From positions 59,856,920 through 59,920,919 of the forward strand of contig OX352765.1 of assembly GCA_947095585.1 (NCBI GenBank): a DNA stretch of 64,000 nucleotides. Direction: 5' to 3'. The notes under the pieces were generated by a model. The model was given only the letters and a program-made list of their open reading frames with translations. It was not told the origin of the DNA and made no database searches. Shown one piece after another: positions 45,907 to 56,648 of the stretch (the stretch's first letter is position 1; every line of letters begins with the position of its first letter). The position numbers were made by a program, and so were the translations under genes. The stretch is from Nephrocerus scutellatus (taxonomy: Eukaryota; Arthropoda; Insecta; Diptera; Pipunculidae).

Positions 45907-46287
45907 TTCCAATTATGTTAATTGCAAGCCCGAAGTGCAAAGCTAATAATTAGAGGACAAGAAAATTTTTCTAGCGTACGTATGTCGGGTTGTACGTTTG
46001 TTTGATTGTATATCGCGACTTCTACCAGTCAGAATTTGATGGGACTTGTTTTAAAATAATTGGTAAGCGCAAGGCTTGCGATGACGTGACGCGAGTCACG
46101 TATTGCGCGTCGCGTGTGGCGAGTGTAATTTTTTTTATTAAAAAAAATACTTGTTTTAAAATTTTGCTTGCGATGACGTGACACATGTCTCGCGTCACGT
46201 GTGGCGCGGCAAAATTTTTTTTTAAAAACTTTTTTTAAAACTCGGCTTGCGATGACGTGACACATGTGGTGCATTACGTGTCGCGCG
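45907..46287. repeat. unassigned block with GATGACGTGAC minisatellite, copy B
   Basis: It begins with a 16-bp scrap of satellite (TTCCAATTATGTTAAT), then TGCAAGCCCGAAGTGCAAAG and the rest as in copy A. It includes three units with CTTGCGATGACGTGAC. It ends CGCG, the target duplication of the errantivirus. Because it carries satellite flank, it is a duplicated segment and not simply a second insertion. Confidence 0.75.
46284..46287. other. target-site duplication CGCG, left copy
   Basis: CGCG precedes the 5' LTR and recurs at 54496-54499. The alternating pyrimidine-purine pattern is typical for errantivirus integration. Confidence 0.88.
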
Positions 46288-46802
46288 AGTTACGTACCCA
46301 TAACAGCCACAGCATATACATATTGTTTGCCTTACTTATTACTTGTTACTTATTGCGCAATTGTCGAATTGCACTTTCCTTTGTTCCAGTCAATGCACCT
46401 GCATATTATTACATACATACATATTTCATATTTCGCAAACTCTGAAATTGTCTTTTTATATTCCTTAATTCGCATTTAATCAAATTACACTTTGTTCACC
46501 TCAAGTCAATCAATGCATATTGTTACATACATACATATTTCATATTTCGCAAACTTTGAAATTGTCTTTTTATATTCCTTAATTCGCATTTAATCACATT
46601 ACAATTTGTTCACCTCAAGTCAATCAATGCACTTGCCCATATAATTTGTATTGTATTCATATTGCAAAGTAAGCATAAAACATGTATAAAAGACTATGTA
46701 AAAATTTTTATAATCGAAGTCTTGTGAATAAATTTATATACGGCGTTACGCTGCCCAAAAATTAATTGTGTTTTTTGTTTCCTCCTGGTCTAAACCTTAA
46801 CT
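46288..46802 (+). repeat. errantivirus 5' LTR (515 bp)
   Basis: Nearly identical to 53977-54495 (519 bp). It contains an internal direct duplication of about 113 bp (from CATATTGTTACATACATACA to CAAGTCAATCAATGCA), so two copies per LTR. The inverted fragment's LTR has only one. Confidence 0.92.
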
Positions 46803-46812
46803 GGCGCAGTCG
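46802..46812 (+). other. primer-binding site, tRNA-Ser type
   Basis: TGGCGCAGTCG at the LTR end matches the primer-binding site of 17.6/297/gypsy-group elements, which use tRNA-Ser. The first T is shared with the LTR. Confidence 0.8.
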
Positions 46813-47393
46813 TGTACGGACAAATTTTTCAGTATACTTAAAAAAACGTTCAGTACTGTAGTTCATCAACGGTTTATTGATAAGCGAACTAAGTGAAGTG
46901 AAGTTTGTGTACGAAAAAATAGAACACAAGATTAGCTTTCATCGAATAAACTTTCGACGGCTCATCGAAAAATAAGTGAATCCAAAACTCTGGAAAAAGG
47001 AAGCAAATCTTGGCGTGTTTTAACACTTAAGTTCAGGACCAGTCAACAAGGAAAACTACCACAACATGAAGACAACGCTCACCTCAGCTACATGCATGTA
47101 AGTCAAAGTAAATATACATCCTTACTCAAATCCCATGTCCAATAGAACTAACACAAAGGCTAGACCAAGGAGAGCCCCTTATTATTTGCAAACTTCCAAT
47201 AGATTTAAATTAGGAAACATAAGTGAAACTTCAGACGAAGAGTTAGAATATAGCGTGGTCGAGAGAGCACAACTGAGTGACAATTCAGATAATCAATTAA
47301 AATATAATACCAAAAAAGTAAATAAAACAAAAAAACGAAAATAGTACATTAAGTGACCTTAGTAACTTCTTCAGTAATATTAAAATAGGAAAA
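46803..47393 (+). other. errantivirus 5' leader with small ORF and candidate env splice donor
   Basis: The leader holds a short ATG-initiated frame at 47066 that runs directly into GTAAGT (donor GT at 47098). In errantiviruses env is made from a spliced RNA whose first exon can supply the start codon; this fits but is unproven. A separate 69-codon ORF at 47135-47344, rich in Lys, Arg, Asn and Thr, has no recognisable domain and may be chance. Confidence 0.5.
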
Positions 47394-48695
47394 ATGTCTT
47401 TAAATCAGGAACAATACTTTCAAACCCCACAGCAAAACGCTGCTCAGGTAGCACTAAATAATCAAGAACAACACCTTCCAGTCCCACAACAAAACGCTCA
47501 AGTTGATGTATTTCAGGCACTAAGAGTGCCTGATGCCATTAAGGACCTACCGAAATTCGACGGTAACTCCCGGCTCCTTTTTGAATTTATACACAATGTA
47601 GAGGAGATATTAAGTCTTCTCCCGGCAGTGGATGACACCATTCAAGGCACAATTTTGCTGCGAGCAATTCGTAACAAAATTATTGGCCCCGCCAATGAAA
47701 TATTAAATATGTACGGAACACCATTGATCTGGACCTCCATAAGATCCAACCTTATACTACATTATTCGGATAAGAGGAACGAAACATCTCTTATCAGAAA
47801 CCTTCACGGTCTAAGGCAAAACCATAATAGCGTAGAACGATTCTATAGTAAAGTTATAGAAATTTTCGCGACAATCAGCAACCACGTTCAAGTCCACGAG
47901 ACAAACGTGAGCGTTATTGAGGCAAAAAGTGATCTTTATGAAGAAATGTGTTTAAACACATTCTTGGTCGGATTACGCGAACCTTTAGGCTCAACTATCC
48001 GTGCAATGAAACCATCCTCACTACCCGAAGCTTTCGCATTTTGCATAAAAGAACAAAATATATTTTATTCGAAATCAGATCCGTCATTTGAAAAATTTAC
48101 CTACAGGAAATCATTAGAACAACCCCATTCAATCGGACAGCTTATAATACCACAAAGGCGACAACCACACCGTTTTAACCCATCATATAACTGGTACTCG
48201 ACCAATCCATCAGCACCTCACTTCAAGCTAAACCTTGAACAACGGCAACCATTCTTCCAACAACGTCCCCCACAACAACAACAGATTTTCCAAACACAAT
48301 TTCAACAGCGACAACAGTTCCAGCAACAACAACCACCTCAAAATTATATCCAACGACAACAGCAGCCTCTTCAAACTCAACAAAGAAGCTTACCACCAGT
48401 GGAACCAATGGAACTTGGTTCTGGAAATACCAGACAGACTCGAAGAAGCCAGCAACCGTCCAATAATTTTAGACAAAACTGGTCTCCAAAATTCACAAGC
48501 CAGGAACTACATAACGTAACGTACAATACAGACAACCTTGGTAACCAAACAGAAGCAAACAATTATCAACAGCTAGATTCCTACTATAACTATGACCGAT
48601 TTGATCAACAGGATCCTGACTTACTAAACGCAATGCACGAACTAGACGACGGAAATTTTCACAAATCTGCCCCGACAGACCAATCGGATACGTAG
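47394..48695 (+). CDS. gag: errantivirus gag
   Basis: The ORF is intact over 433 codons. A Gln-rich N-terminus is followed by the core KDLPKFDGNSRLLFEFIHNV (about residues 58-77) and the pattern ILLRAIRNKI...YGTPLIWTSIRSNLILHYSDKR typical of gypsy/17.6 Gag. The C-terminus (about 280-345) is Gln-rich and basic. There is no CCHC zinc knuckle, which is normal for errantivirus Gag. It overlaps the pol frame from 48620. It would assemble particles; this copy could still make Gag even though pol is dead. Confidence 0.9.
   Translation: MSLNQEQYFQTPQQNAAQVALNNQEQHLPVPQQNAQVDVFQALRVPDAIKDLPKFDGNSRLLFEFIHNVEEILSLLPAVDDTIQGTILLRAIRNKIIGPANEILNMYGTPLIWTSIRSNLILHYSDKRNETSLIRNLHGLRQNHNSVERFYSKVIEIFATISNHVQVHETNVSVIEAKSDLYEEMCLNTFLVGLREPLGSTIRAMKPSSLPEAFAFCIKEQNIFYSKSDPSFEKFTYRKSLEQPHSIGQLIIPQRRQPHRFNPSYNWYSTNPSAPHFKLNLEQRQPFFQQRPPQQQQIFQTQFQQRQQFQQQQPPQNYIQRQQQPLQTQQRSLPPVEPMELGSGNTRQTRRSQQPSNNFRQNWSPKFTSQELHNVTYNTDNLGNQTEANNYQQLDSYYNYDRFDQQDPDLLNAMHELDDGNFHKSAPTDQSDT
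48653..48659 (+). promoter_or_regulatory. AAATTTT candidate -1 frameshift heptamer
   Basis: In the gag frame the bases read A AAT TTT, fitting X XXY YYZ, inside the gag/pol overlap (48620-48695). A -1 slip enters the pol frame. Confidence 0.5.
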
Positions 48696-51650
48696 ACATC
48701 AATAAGCATGGCACTGTACTGCCTTATATAAACATTTCCTCACCCTTCGGACGCCCATTAAAATTCCTAATTGACACCGGAGCCTCAACCTCATTTATTA
48801 ACCCCGAGTTTGCACACCCCGACGATCTCGTCCCCATCGAACCCACAACTATAAAAACCATACTAAACACCCACCAAATAGACAAGGAAATCCGTTTGCC
48901 CAATTTTGTAGAATTCAATCAGCCTAGAAAAACCAGATTCTTAGTGTTCCGCTTTCACGGATACTTTGACGGTTTGCTAGGACTGGATGCACTCACTAAA
49001 TTAGGAGCGAAAATTGATTTAGCCAACAAGAATTTGATTACAGAAAAGTCTGTAATACCTCTCGAACTAAAGCCTAACTTTATGTCTCAAAAACACATTC
49101 TTTCGGAAAACTCGAAAACAATAGTGAATTTGCCAGTCGATGTGCAGGAAGGAGACATCCTTATTAGCACAACATATATCACACCTCACTTATATATTCC
49201 AGAAGGAATATATAGAGCAGATGGATGGTATACCAATTTAGTGGTAATCAACGCATCAAATTCAAGCAAAATTCTCTTTTTGGAACAACCACTTAAGGTC
49301 AGTAAATTCAGCAAACAAGATTTCTGCGAACTAAATAACTTCGAATTCAATAACAACAGCCACAGCACAAGCTCCATAACTTCCGACGACATTATTAACC
49401 TCATTCGAACATCCCACCTTAACGGTGAAGAAAAGAAAGTTATTTTCGAACTCTGCCGAACATACGAGGATATTTTCTTTAAAGAAGTAAAAAATCTAAT
49501 CTTTACCAATAGAATAAAACACAGTATAAAAACTAAAGATGATATTCCTGTGTTTACAAAATCATATAGATACCCCCACGTCCATAAGGAAGAAGTCAAA
49601 TCACAAATAAAACAAATGTTAGAACAAGGTGTAATAAGGCCAAGCTATTCACCTTGGAGATCACCAATCTGGATCGTCCCTAAAAAGAAAGATGCCAGCG
49701 GGAAAATCAAATGGCGACTCGTAATAGACTATCGCAAACTTAATGAAAAAACAGTTAGCGACAAATATCCCCTAGCCAATATAAATGACGTTCTAGACAA
49801 ACTCGGCAGAAGCCTATACTTTACTACACTTGATCTCGCTAGTGGATTCCACCAGATTGAGATGAACCCTATAGATATCGAAAAAACGGCATTCACAGTA
49901 GAAGGTGGAGACTATGAGTATGTCCGAATGCCCTTCGGTCTGAAAAATGATCCATCGACCTTTCAAAGAGTCATGGATAATGTTTTAAAAGATCTTCAAG
50001 GCAAAATCTGCTTAGTATATCTAGGCGACATAATAATTTTCTCCACATCCCTTCAGGAACATGCCGAAAATTTAAAGAAAGTGTTTGATAGATTACGCGA
50101 AGCGAACTTCAAAATTCAGTTAGATAAGAGCGAGTTTCTCCATAAGGAAGTAGCATTCCTTGGCCATTTGGTAACAAATCAGGGCGTTAAGCCAAACCCT
50201 GATAAAATAAAAGCTATAAAAGATTTCCCCATACCTCGCACACAAAAGGAGATCAAATCATTCCTAGGTCTTCTGGGTTATTACCGCAAGTATATAAAAG
50301 ACTTCGCAAAACTTACAAAACCACTTACGGAATGCCTTAAAAAGGGTAAAACAATTGAACTCAACACGAAATACATTACAGCATTCGAAACGAGCAAACA
50401 CGTTCTGATCAATGACCCGATTTTACAGTACCCCGATTTCTCTAAGCCATTTATTCTGACTACCGATGCGAGTAACTTCGCGTTAGGCGCAGTTTTATCC
50501 CAAGGAACTATTGGTAGTGATAAACCCATATGTTATGCCAGTAGAACCCTAACAGACACAGAAATCAATTATTCCACGATAGAGAAAGAACTATTAGCTA
50601 TCGTATGGGCGACCAAATATTTTCGGCCCTATTTATTTGGTCACAAATTTAATTTAAGATAGTAACAGACCACAAACCACTGCAATGGCTTATGAGCTTA
50701 AAAGACCCCAACTCTAAATTAGTTAGATGGCGTTTAAAACTTGAGGAATTCGATTACGAGATAATTTATAAAAAAGGAAAATTAAACTCATGCCTTAAGT
50801 CGAATCAGAACACAACCCTCAAATAGTAAAATAGAAATAAACACTACTGAAACAACACATACTGATAATGCAGACCCTAACCCCATTCCAAATTGCTCCA
50901 CAATACATACAGCCGATGAAAATTTAGACGACCATATACACATTTCCGAGCGTCCACTGAACGAATTTAATATCCAGTTAATACTTGAGAAAAACGATAC
51001 AGACAAACCACCTAAACTCGTAATGCTGTTCAAAAATAAACAAAGACGAACGATATTCAAACCAAATTTTTCCGAAAGCAATATTACTGATATTTTTAAA
51101 CAATTTCTAACACCAAATAAATGTTGCGCCATACTCACAGATGACGAGACTTCAAACTTGTCCAAAATGTATATTCGAAATATTTTTCAAATAGTAGACT
51201 CTTTAAGCTTATCCGCTGTACTGAGATATTAACAGACATAACAGAAAACGACGAACAAGACAAAATTATCACTGAAAACATAACAATAACAACCATAGGG
51301 GTATTAACGAGACACTGTTACATCTAAAAAGGACATACTTTTTCCCCTATATGAAGACAAAAATTGTTAAAATTATCAATAACTGTGAGGACTGTCAGTT
51401 GATGAAATATGACAGAAACCCTCCAAAGGTAAAATATGAAACACCAGTAACCCCACAGAAACCTTTGGACATAATCCACGTCGATATCTATAGCATAAAC
51501 AATAAGAAGATATTAACAATTATAGACAAATTTTCCAAATATGCGGCAGCATATACACTTCCAATTCAGAACAGCCTCAACGTAATTAAATCTATAAATC
51601 ATTTCATGAGCCTACACGGCATACCAAAAAACTAATATCTGACCAAGGAT

Positions 51651-51878
51651 CAGAATTTACTGCAATCATATTTAAAGACTTTTGCAAACAATATGATATC
51701 GACTTCCATACCACATCGTTCCAACAAACAAGTAGCAATTCACCCGTGGAACGCATGCATTCAACAGAATTTACTGCAATCATATTTAAAGACTTTTGCA
51801 AACAATATGATATCGACTTCCATACCACATCGTTCCAACAAACAAGTAGCAATTCACCCGTGGAACGCATGCATTCAA
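51651..51878 (+). repeat. 114-bp tandem duplication in integrase
   Basis: 51651-51764 and 51765-51878 are the same sequence. 114 is 38 codons, so the frame is kept. The unit spans the region after the second catalytic Asp, including the catalytic Glu motif (SPVER), so the integrase core would have two Glu motifs. Confidence 0.92.
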
Positions 51879-52389
51879 TAACTGAAATCTATAGAATAAT
51901 ATAAAACAAACGAAAAGATAGAGACCACGACGACACATTAAACGAAACAATAATCACTTATAATAACGCCATACATTCGGCAACAAAATTGACCCCATAC
52001 GAACTATTTTACGGCAAGACTTATAGGTTCAATAAAGACGTTAAATTTAACAATGAACATGAATATATTAAGAAATTAAACGAATTCCAGGAAAAGCTAT
52101 ATCCCGCAATAAAAGAACAGATAGAAATACTAGTATCCAAAAATATAGAAAAACTAAATGAAAATAGGAAGGAAGCTAAAGATTATAATGAGAATTCTAT
52201 TATATTAAGAAAAGAATTTAGAAGAAATAAACTAACACCTAGATTTAGCAAACATAGAATTAAGAAAAATAACAAAGTTACAGTTATAACGACAGACAAT
52301 AGAAAACTCCATAAGTCTAAAATCAAAAATAAACGAAAATTTCAGATTAACTGCTAACAACGATATGGACCACAACTAAGGGACAAAAG

Positions 52390-54044
52390 ATGGAAATACA
52401 AGACCTTAATAATAACATGGGAATACTTCCTATGAGACTGGGGCCAGGCAGAACTATAACTGACTTCAACAACCTAATACATATAGTAAAATTAGAAACC
52501 TATCAAACAAATATAGATAATATTACAAGTTCACTATCAGCATTCAAGAATATATCCGACTTCAAAGATTCATTGACCATCTTAAATATTAAAGTTATCG
52601 AACTTAAAGCAAAATTAAAGTCATTAATGCCAAAATTGAGAAAGAAAAGAGGACTTATTAACGTATCAGTAATTAAAGGCATAACAGGCAACATGGACGC
52701 GGACGATGCTATACGCCTAAATGGACAAATTGAACAATTGACACAAGGCCAATCAATAGTAACGGACGTAGTAAACAAACTTACTCAAATTAACCACCAA
52801 ATGACTCAGAGATTTAGTAACATTACTGACCATATAAACAGGCAACAAGAAATTATTCAAGGTTACTTAAGGTATTCGGGCAAAGAAATTAGCAACAGAA
52901 TCAAATCCGACAAAATTGCGATAAGGTATACGCAATATCTCAATCAAATCAAATACAATATTGATTTGCTGAATGGTCACTTATCCAACATAGCAGAAGC
53001 TGTCGTGCTCGCTAGACTCAATGTTATATCGAAGCAAATTTTAAATTCTGAAGAACTCAATGCAATACATGATTTTTTTGAAAATATATCTATAGAACTC
53101 AAATCAGAAGAACATATTTATGAACTCCTTGATCTTCAAGCCTACTATAACGACACTAACATTGTATTCAATATCAAAATCCCACAAATCTCCCCAGAAA
53201 CATCTTAATTTTTTCACATTATTCCACTACCCATTAACAACACTAAAATGATAGTCACTAAACCCTACATTCTGTCCAATCCCAAAAATATACGTTACTT
53301 TGACGAAAAATGCCAACAAATCGAGGGAACGTACTACTGCAGAGATGCCAAGAAATTCAGAAGAAACACCAATGATACCTGCATAGCCAAGCTACTTACC
53401 AACCTCCCAGCAGATTGCAGCCTAAGTGAAGAACCAGACAGAGTCGAGATATGGCAACCGGAACATAACTACATACTATTAATCAACATTCCGGAAACGG
53501 TCATCCTGACAACCTGTGGACCTAACCGCCAAAAACTAAAAGGAACACACCTCATTCACTTCGAAAACTGCGAGATCGAGATAAACTAAATTCTATACGA
53601 AAGCAGCGAAAAACGTACTGGGAAGACATCCACATTTTTCCGTCATTAATCAGCCAAATCAACGCATCGATACTGGTGACACCCAACCTACAGAAACTAC
53701 AGGCCTACCAGTTTGAAAGTACGAAACTGATCAACACACTTCATACAAAAACCACCCGAACCAACATACTGATGCTCAACACTGTAACAATCTTCAGCCT
53801 CATTTTCATCATCATACTGATATACCTAGTGAAACAACATAAAACATCAAAAACATCATTCATTATCCCGATAGTTCAACAAGTAGTGGAACCCATACCT
53901 ACTAAAATCGTCGCTCCTGCCACCGAAACAGCAGGAATGCAGTTCCTTTGGCCGACACTCCACTCCAGGGGGGAGGAGTTACGTACCCATAACAGCCACA
54001 GGATATACATATTGTTTGCCTTACTTATTACTTATTACTTATAG
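52390..54044 (+). pseudogene. env: errantivirus env (F-type fusion glycoprotein), broken
   Basis: The first piece, 52390-53208, has a furin-like basic site (RKKRG, about residue 86) followed by a conserved segment with NMDADDAI, as in errantiviral and baculovirus F-type Env. It lacks a signal peptide at its own ATG; the signal may come from a spliced leader exon. A TAA at 53206-53208 interrupts the frame, which continues in phase to 53589 with several cysteines. A further stop and frame change then lead to the C-terminal piece (53676-54044), with a membrane helix (NTVTIFSLIFIIILIYL) and a short tail running into the LTR. No functional envelope can be produced from this copy as it stands. Confidence 0.88.
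53966..53976 (+). other. errantivirus polypurine tract
   Basis: AGGGGGGAGG directly precedes the 3' LTR start AGTTACG. It overlaps the end of the env frame. Confidence 0.8.
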
Positions 54045-54495
54045 CGCAATTGTCGAATTGCACTTTCCGTTGTTCTAGTCAATGCACCTGCATATTATTA
54101 CATACATACATATTTCATATTTCGCAAACTCTGAAATTGTCTTTTTATATTCCTTAATTCGCATTTAATCAAATTACACTTTGTTCACCTCAAGTCAATC
54201 AATGCATATTGTTACATACATACATATTTCATATTTCGCAAACTTTGAAATTGTCTTTTTATATTCCCTAATTCGCATTTAATCAAATTACAATTTGTTC
54301 ACCTCAAGTCAATCAATGCACTTGCCCATATAATTTGTATTGTATTCATATTGCAAAGTAAGCATAAAACATGTATAAAAGACTATGTAAAATTTTTTAT
54401 AATCGAAGTCTTGTGAATAAATTTATATACGGCGTTACGCTGCCCAAAAATTAATTGTGTTTTTTTTGGAAAGCCTCCTGGTCTAAACCTTAACT
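53977..54495 (+). repeat. errantivirus 3' LTR (519 bp)
   Basis: Matches the 5' LTR with a handful of substitutions and small homopolymer differences. It is followed by CGCG. Confidence 0.92.
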
Positions 54496-54499
54496 CGCG
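54496..54499. other. target-site duplication CGCG, right copy
   Basis: Pairs with 46284-46287. Confidence 0.88.
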
Positions 54500-55105
54500 T
54501 GTAAATTTTTTTTTTTAAAAAAGGTACTTGTTTTAAAACTTGACTTGCGATGACTTGACGCGTGTTTGCGCGTCGCGTGTGTCGCGTGCACATTTTTTTT
54601 TTTTAAAATACTTCTTGCATGTCACGCGTCGCGTGTGGCATGGGTCAATTTTTTTTTAAATAAGTTATTGTTTTAAAATTTGGGTTGCGATGACGTGATA
54701 CGTGTCACGTGTGGCGTGTGAAAGAAGTGACTAGAATTTAACTTATTTGGTTAATTTTATTATTACTACATTTTAAGTACACAAAAGTCATGTTTAACAA
54801 AATTATTACCGTTTGTAGTATCTACTCAGTTTATTTATCAAACGTTATCTCATCATTAATTTTACCTTTTTTTATTAAATACAATATATATACGGGACAT
54901 TCAGAATTCAGAAGACATGAATTTTTTTCAGTGTGCGTTTGTCAGTTTGTCACTTTGAATCCACTCCACATCTACAGGTAAAATAGTGATTTTTTTTTAT
55001 TCATAGGGGTTAGAAGAAAGTAAAATCCTTTTAAGATAATTCAGTCTTTAGGCTGAATTACAACTATCCATATGAAGAGCTCGCTCGCTTTATCTTATTT
55101 AATTA
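54496..55105. repeat. GATGACGTGAC minisatellite remainder and unassigned AT-rich sequence
   Basis: 54500-54720 continues the minisatellite block interrupted by the errantivirus (units with TTGCGATGACNTGAC and GTCGCGTGTGGCG). 54720-55105 is AT-rich single-copy-looking sequence with a short hairpin (AATTCAG...CTGAATT, 55039-55060). No gene is visible. Satellite resumes at 55106. Confidence 0.65.
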
Positions 55106-55768
55106 AATCTTGCCCAACTATCAAACCAAAAATCTCCGATAATTTATAAAATTTAGTACCCAAATTGTTCTTTAATTGCGATAAGTCCCGTTGGGCTTGC
55201 TTTGATTGTCCAACACAGTACTAGCCTTTTATAGCTTATTACACGAGCTTTCCAATGGTAATATGTGATCATTAACTTCAAATCTTGCACCACTATCAAA
55301 CCAAAAACCTCCAACATTTTATAAAATTTAGTACTCAAATTTTTCTTTAATTGCGAAAAGTCTGTTTAGGCTTACTCTGATTGTCCAACATAGTACTTGC
55401 CTTTTATAGCTTATGACACGAGCTTTCCAATGGTAATATGTGATCATTAACTTCAAATCTTGCCCCACTATCAAACCAAAAACCTTCAACATTTTATAAA
55501 ATTTTGTACGCAAATTTTTCTTTAAATGCGATAAGTCTCGTTAGGCTTGCTCTGATTGTCCAACATGATACATGCATTTTATAGCTTATGACACGAGCTT
55601 TCCAATGATGGTAATTCAAATCTTGCCCCACTATCAAACCAAAAACCTCCAACAATTTATAAAATTTAGTAACCAAATTTTTCTTTAATTGCGATAAGTC
55701 CCGTAAAGCTTGCTCTGATTGTCCAACATAGTACTAGCCTTTTAAAGATTATGACACGAGCTTTCCAA
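55106..55768. repeat. satellite, about four monomers
   Basis: Monomers of the same family resume at AATCTTGCCCAACTATC. They stop inside the GAGCTTTCCAATT segment, where BEL/Pao sequence starts without an LTR. Confidence 0.88.
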
Positions 55769-56316
55769 TTTTCTCTACTATGTTATCATTTTTTGACGTC
55801 TGATGATTTCGTCGATGAAGTGAATGCGTTGCACCAATCGAACCCAGAATTTGAATGAGCACCTCATCTCAGGAACCGTGATGAATCCTTGGCTGCGTGG
55901 AACATTTTTAAGCCGAAGGTCGATGTATCGTTGGCAAAAAGAAGTGACCCGAAGTAGTTTGCCAAGGGTTGAACAACGGCTCAGCAGTTGACGAAACACA
56001 TCGTGATATTTTGATGCGATTGTCGTGGTACTGGCGATGAGTGATTTTACTTTGCGTTCCTCCAGGTCGGTTGAGTAGTCGTTGATTCGATGAACAGGCC
56101 AATCGGTGTAATGTAGTGATAACCATTCGGGGTCTCGCCACCAAATTCGATGATCCGGAAACAATGGTGGATCGACACCTCGCGATACGCAGTCAGCAGG
56201 ATTGTGATGCGATTTAATGACGTACAATCAGTCGGCTTCAGATATTCGTGAATCTGGTCGACCCAATTCGCAACAAATGTTGTCCAACGGCTGGGAGGGC
56301 TACGAAGCAAACAAAC
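55769..56316 (-). pseudogene. pol: BEL/Pao pol fragment (RNase H end to integrase linker)
   Basis: The minus-strand frame includes the end of RNase H ([21 protein letters not shown]), then HHNPADCVSRGVDPPLFPDHRIWW, the conserved BEL linker, and the segment before integrase. It ends abruptly in satellite at 55768. A stop separates the two frames. It parallels 57060-57425 and 61237-61800. Confidence 0.85.
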
Positions 56317-56648
56317 TGTATGTGCACTCGTAATTTCAATCGCAAAACAACGAACACATAGAATTTAAAGGAAAATATTCTAACACAATGTTTAACACAT
56401 CCGAAAATTTGTTTTATTAAATCTTTTATTATTATGTCTAAAATCGTTTTAATTTCTATCGAATAATGTTATTTTTACTAGCAGCAGTTAAAAATTTGTC
56501 AACGTTGCTGTCGCTATAGCAGAGAAGAAGGAATTTGGTTAAGTCTTGTTCGGCTGCTCGTTTTAGAAAAAGGAAAAATGAAACTGAGTGTTTTTGGTCA
56601 TTGTTTTGACGTTTCAACGCTCAGTTCATACGATGCCTGAGTGAGTGG
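56317..56648 (-). repeat. BEL/Pao LTR remnant (332 bp)
   Basis: It starts (plus strand) TGTATGTGCACTCGTAATTTC and matches 58688 onward. It keeps about 125 bp that the other LTR lacks, and is cut at GAGTGAGTGG, where integrase sequence begins. It lacks the TGTTGAGAATTAGC terminus. Confidence 0.82.

Larger units (their letters stand above)
48620..52357 (+). pseudogene. pol: errantivirus pol, broken
   Basis: The pol frame opens at 48620 in the -1 frame relative to gag. Protease has FLIDTGAS (about 48750). RT and RNase H follow in one open frame to 50662, but the RT catalytic box reads YLGD (50018-50029) instead of YLDD. A frameshift near 50650 splits RNase H just before the TDHKPLQW motif, and a small deletion disrupts the ADALSR-like region near 50795. 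Integrase pieces follow in different frames: the HHCC finger (NNCEDCQLMKYDR, 51375), the DDE core (51470-51900, with a 114-bp in-frame duplication and a stop), and a C-terminal basic tail (51989-52357). It is a dead polyprotein gene. Confidence 0.92.
46288..54495 (+). mobile_element. errantivirus (gypsy/17.6/ZAM group), full length but decayed
   Basis: The element is 8208 bp with LTRs starting AGTTACGTACCC and ending CCTTAACT, a tRNA-Ser primer-binding site, a polypurine tract, and a CGCG target duplication. Gene order is gag, pol, env. Gag is open. Pol has frameshifts, a mutated RT active site and a duplicated integrase segment. Env has an in-frame stop and a frameshift. The element cannot replicate on its own as it stands. 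It is inserted in the GATGACGTGAC minisatellite block. An inverted, truncated relative lies at 41259-42076. Confidence 0.93.
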
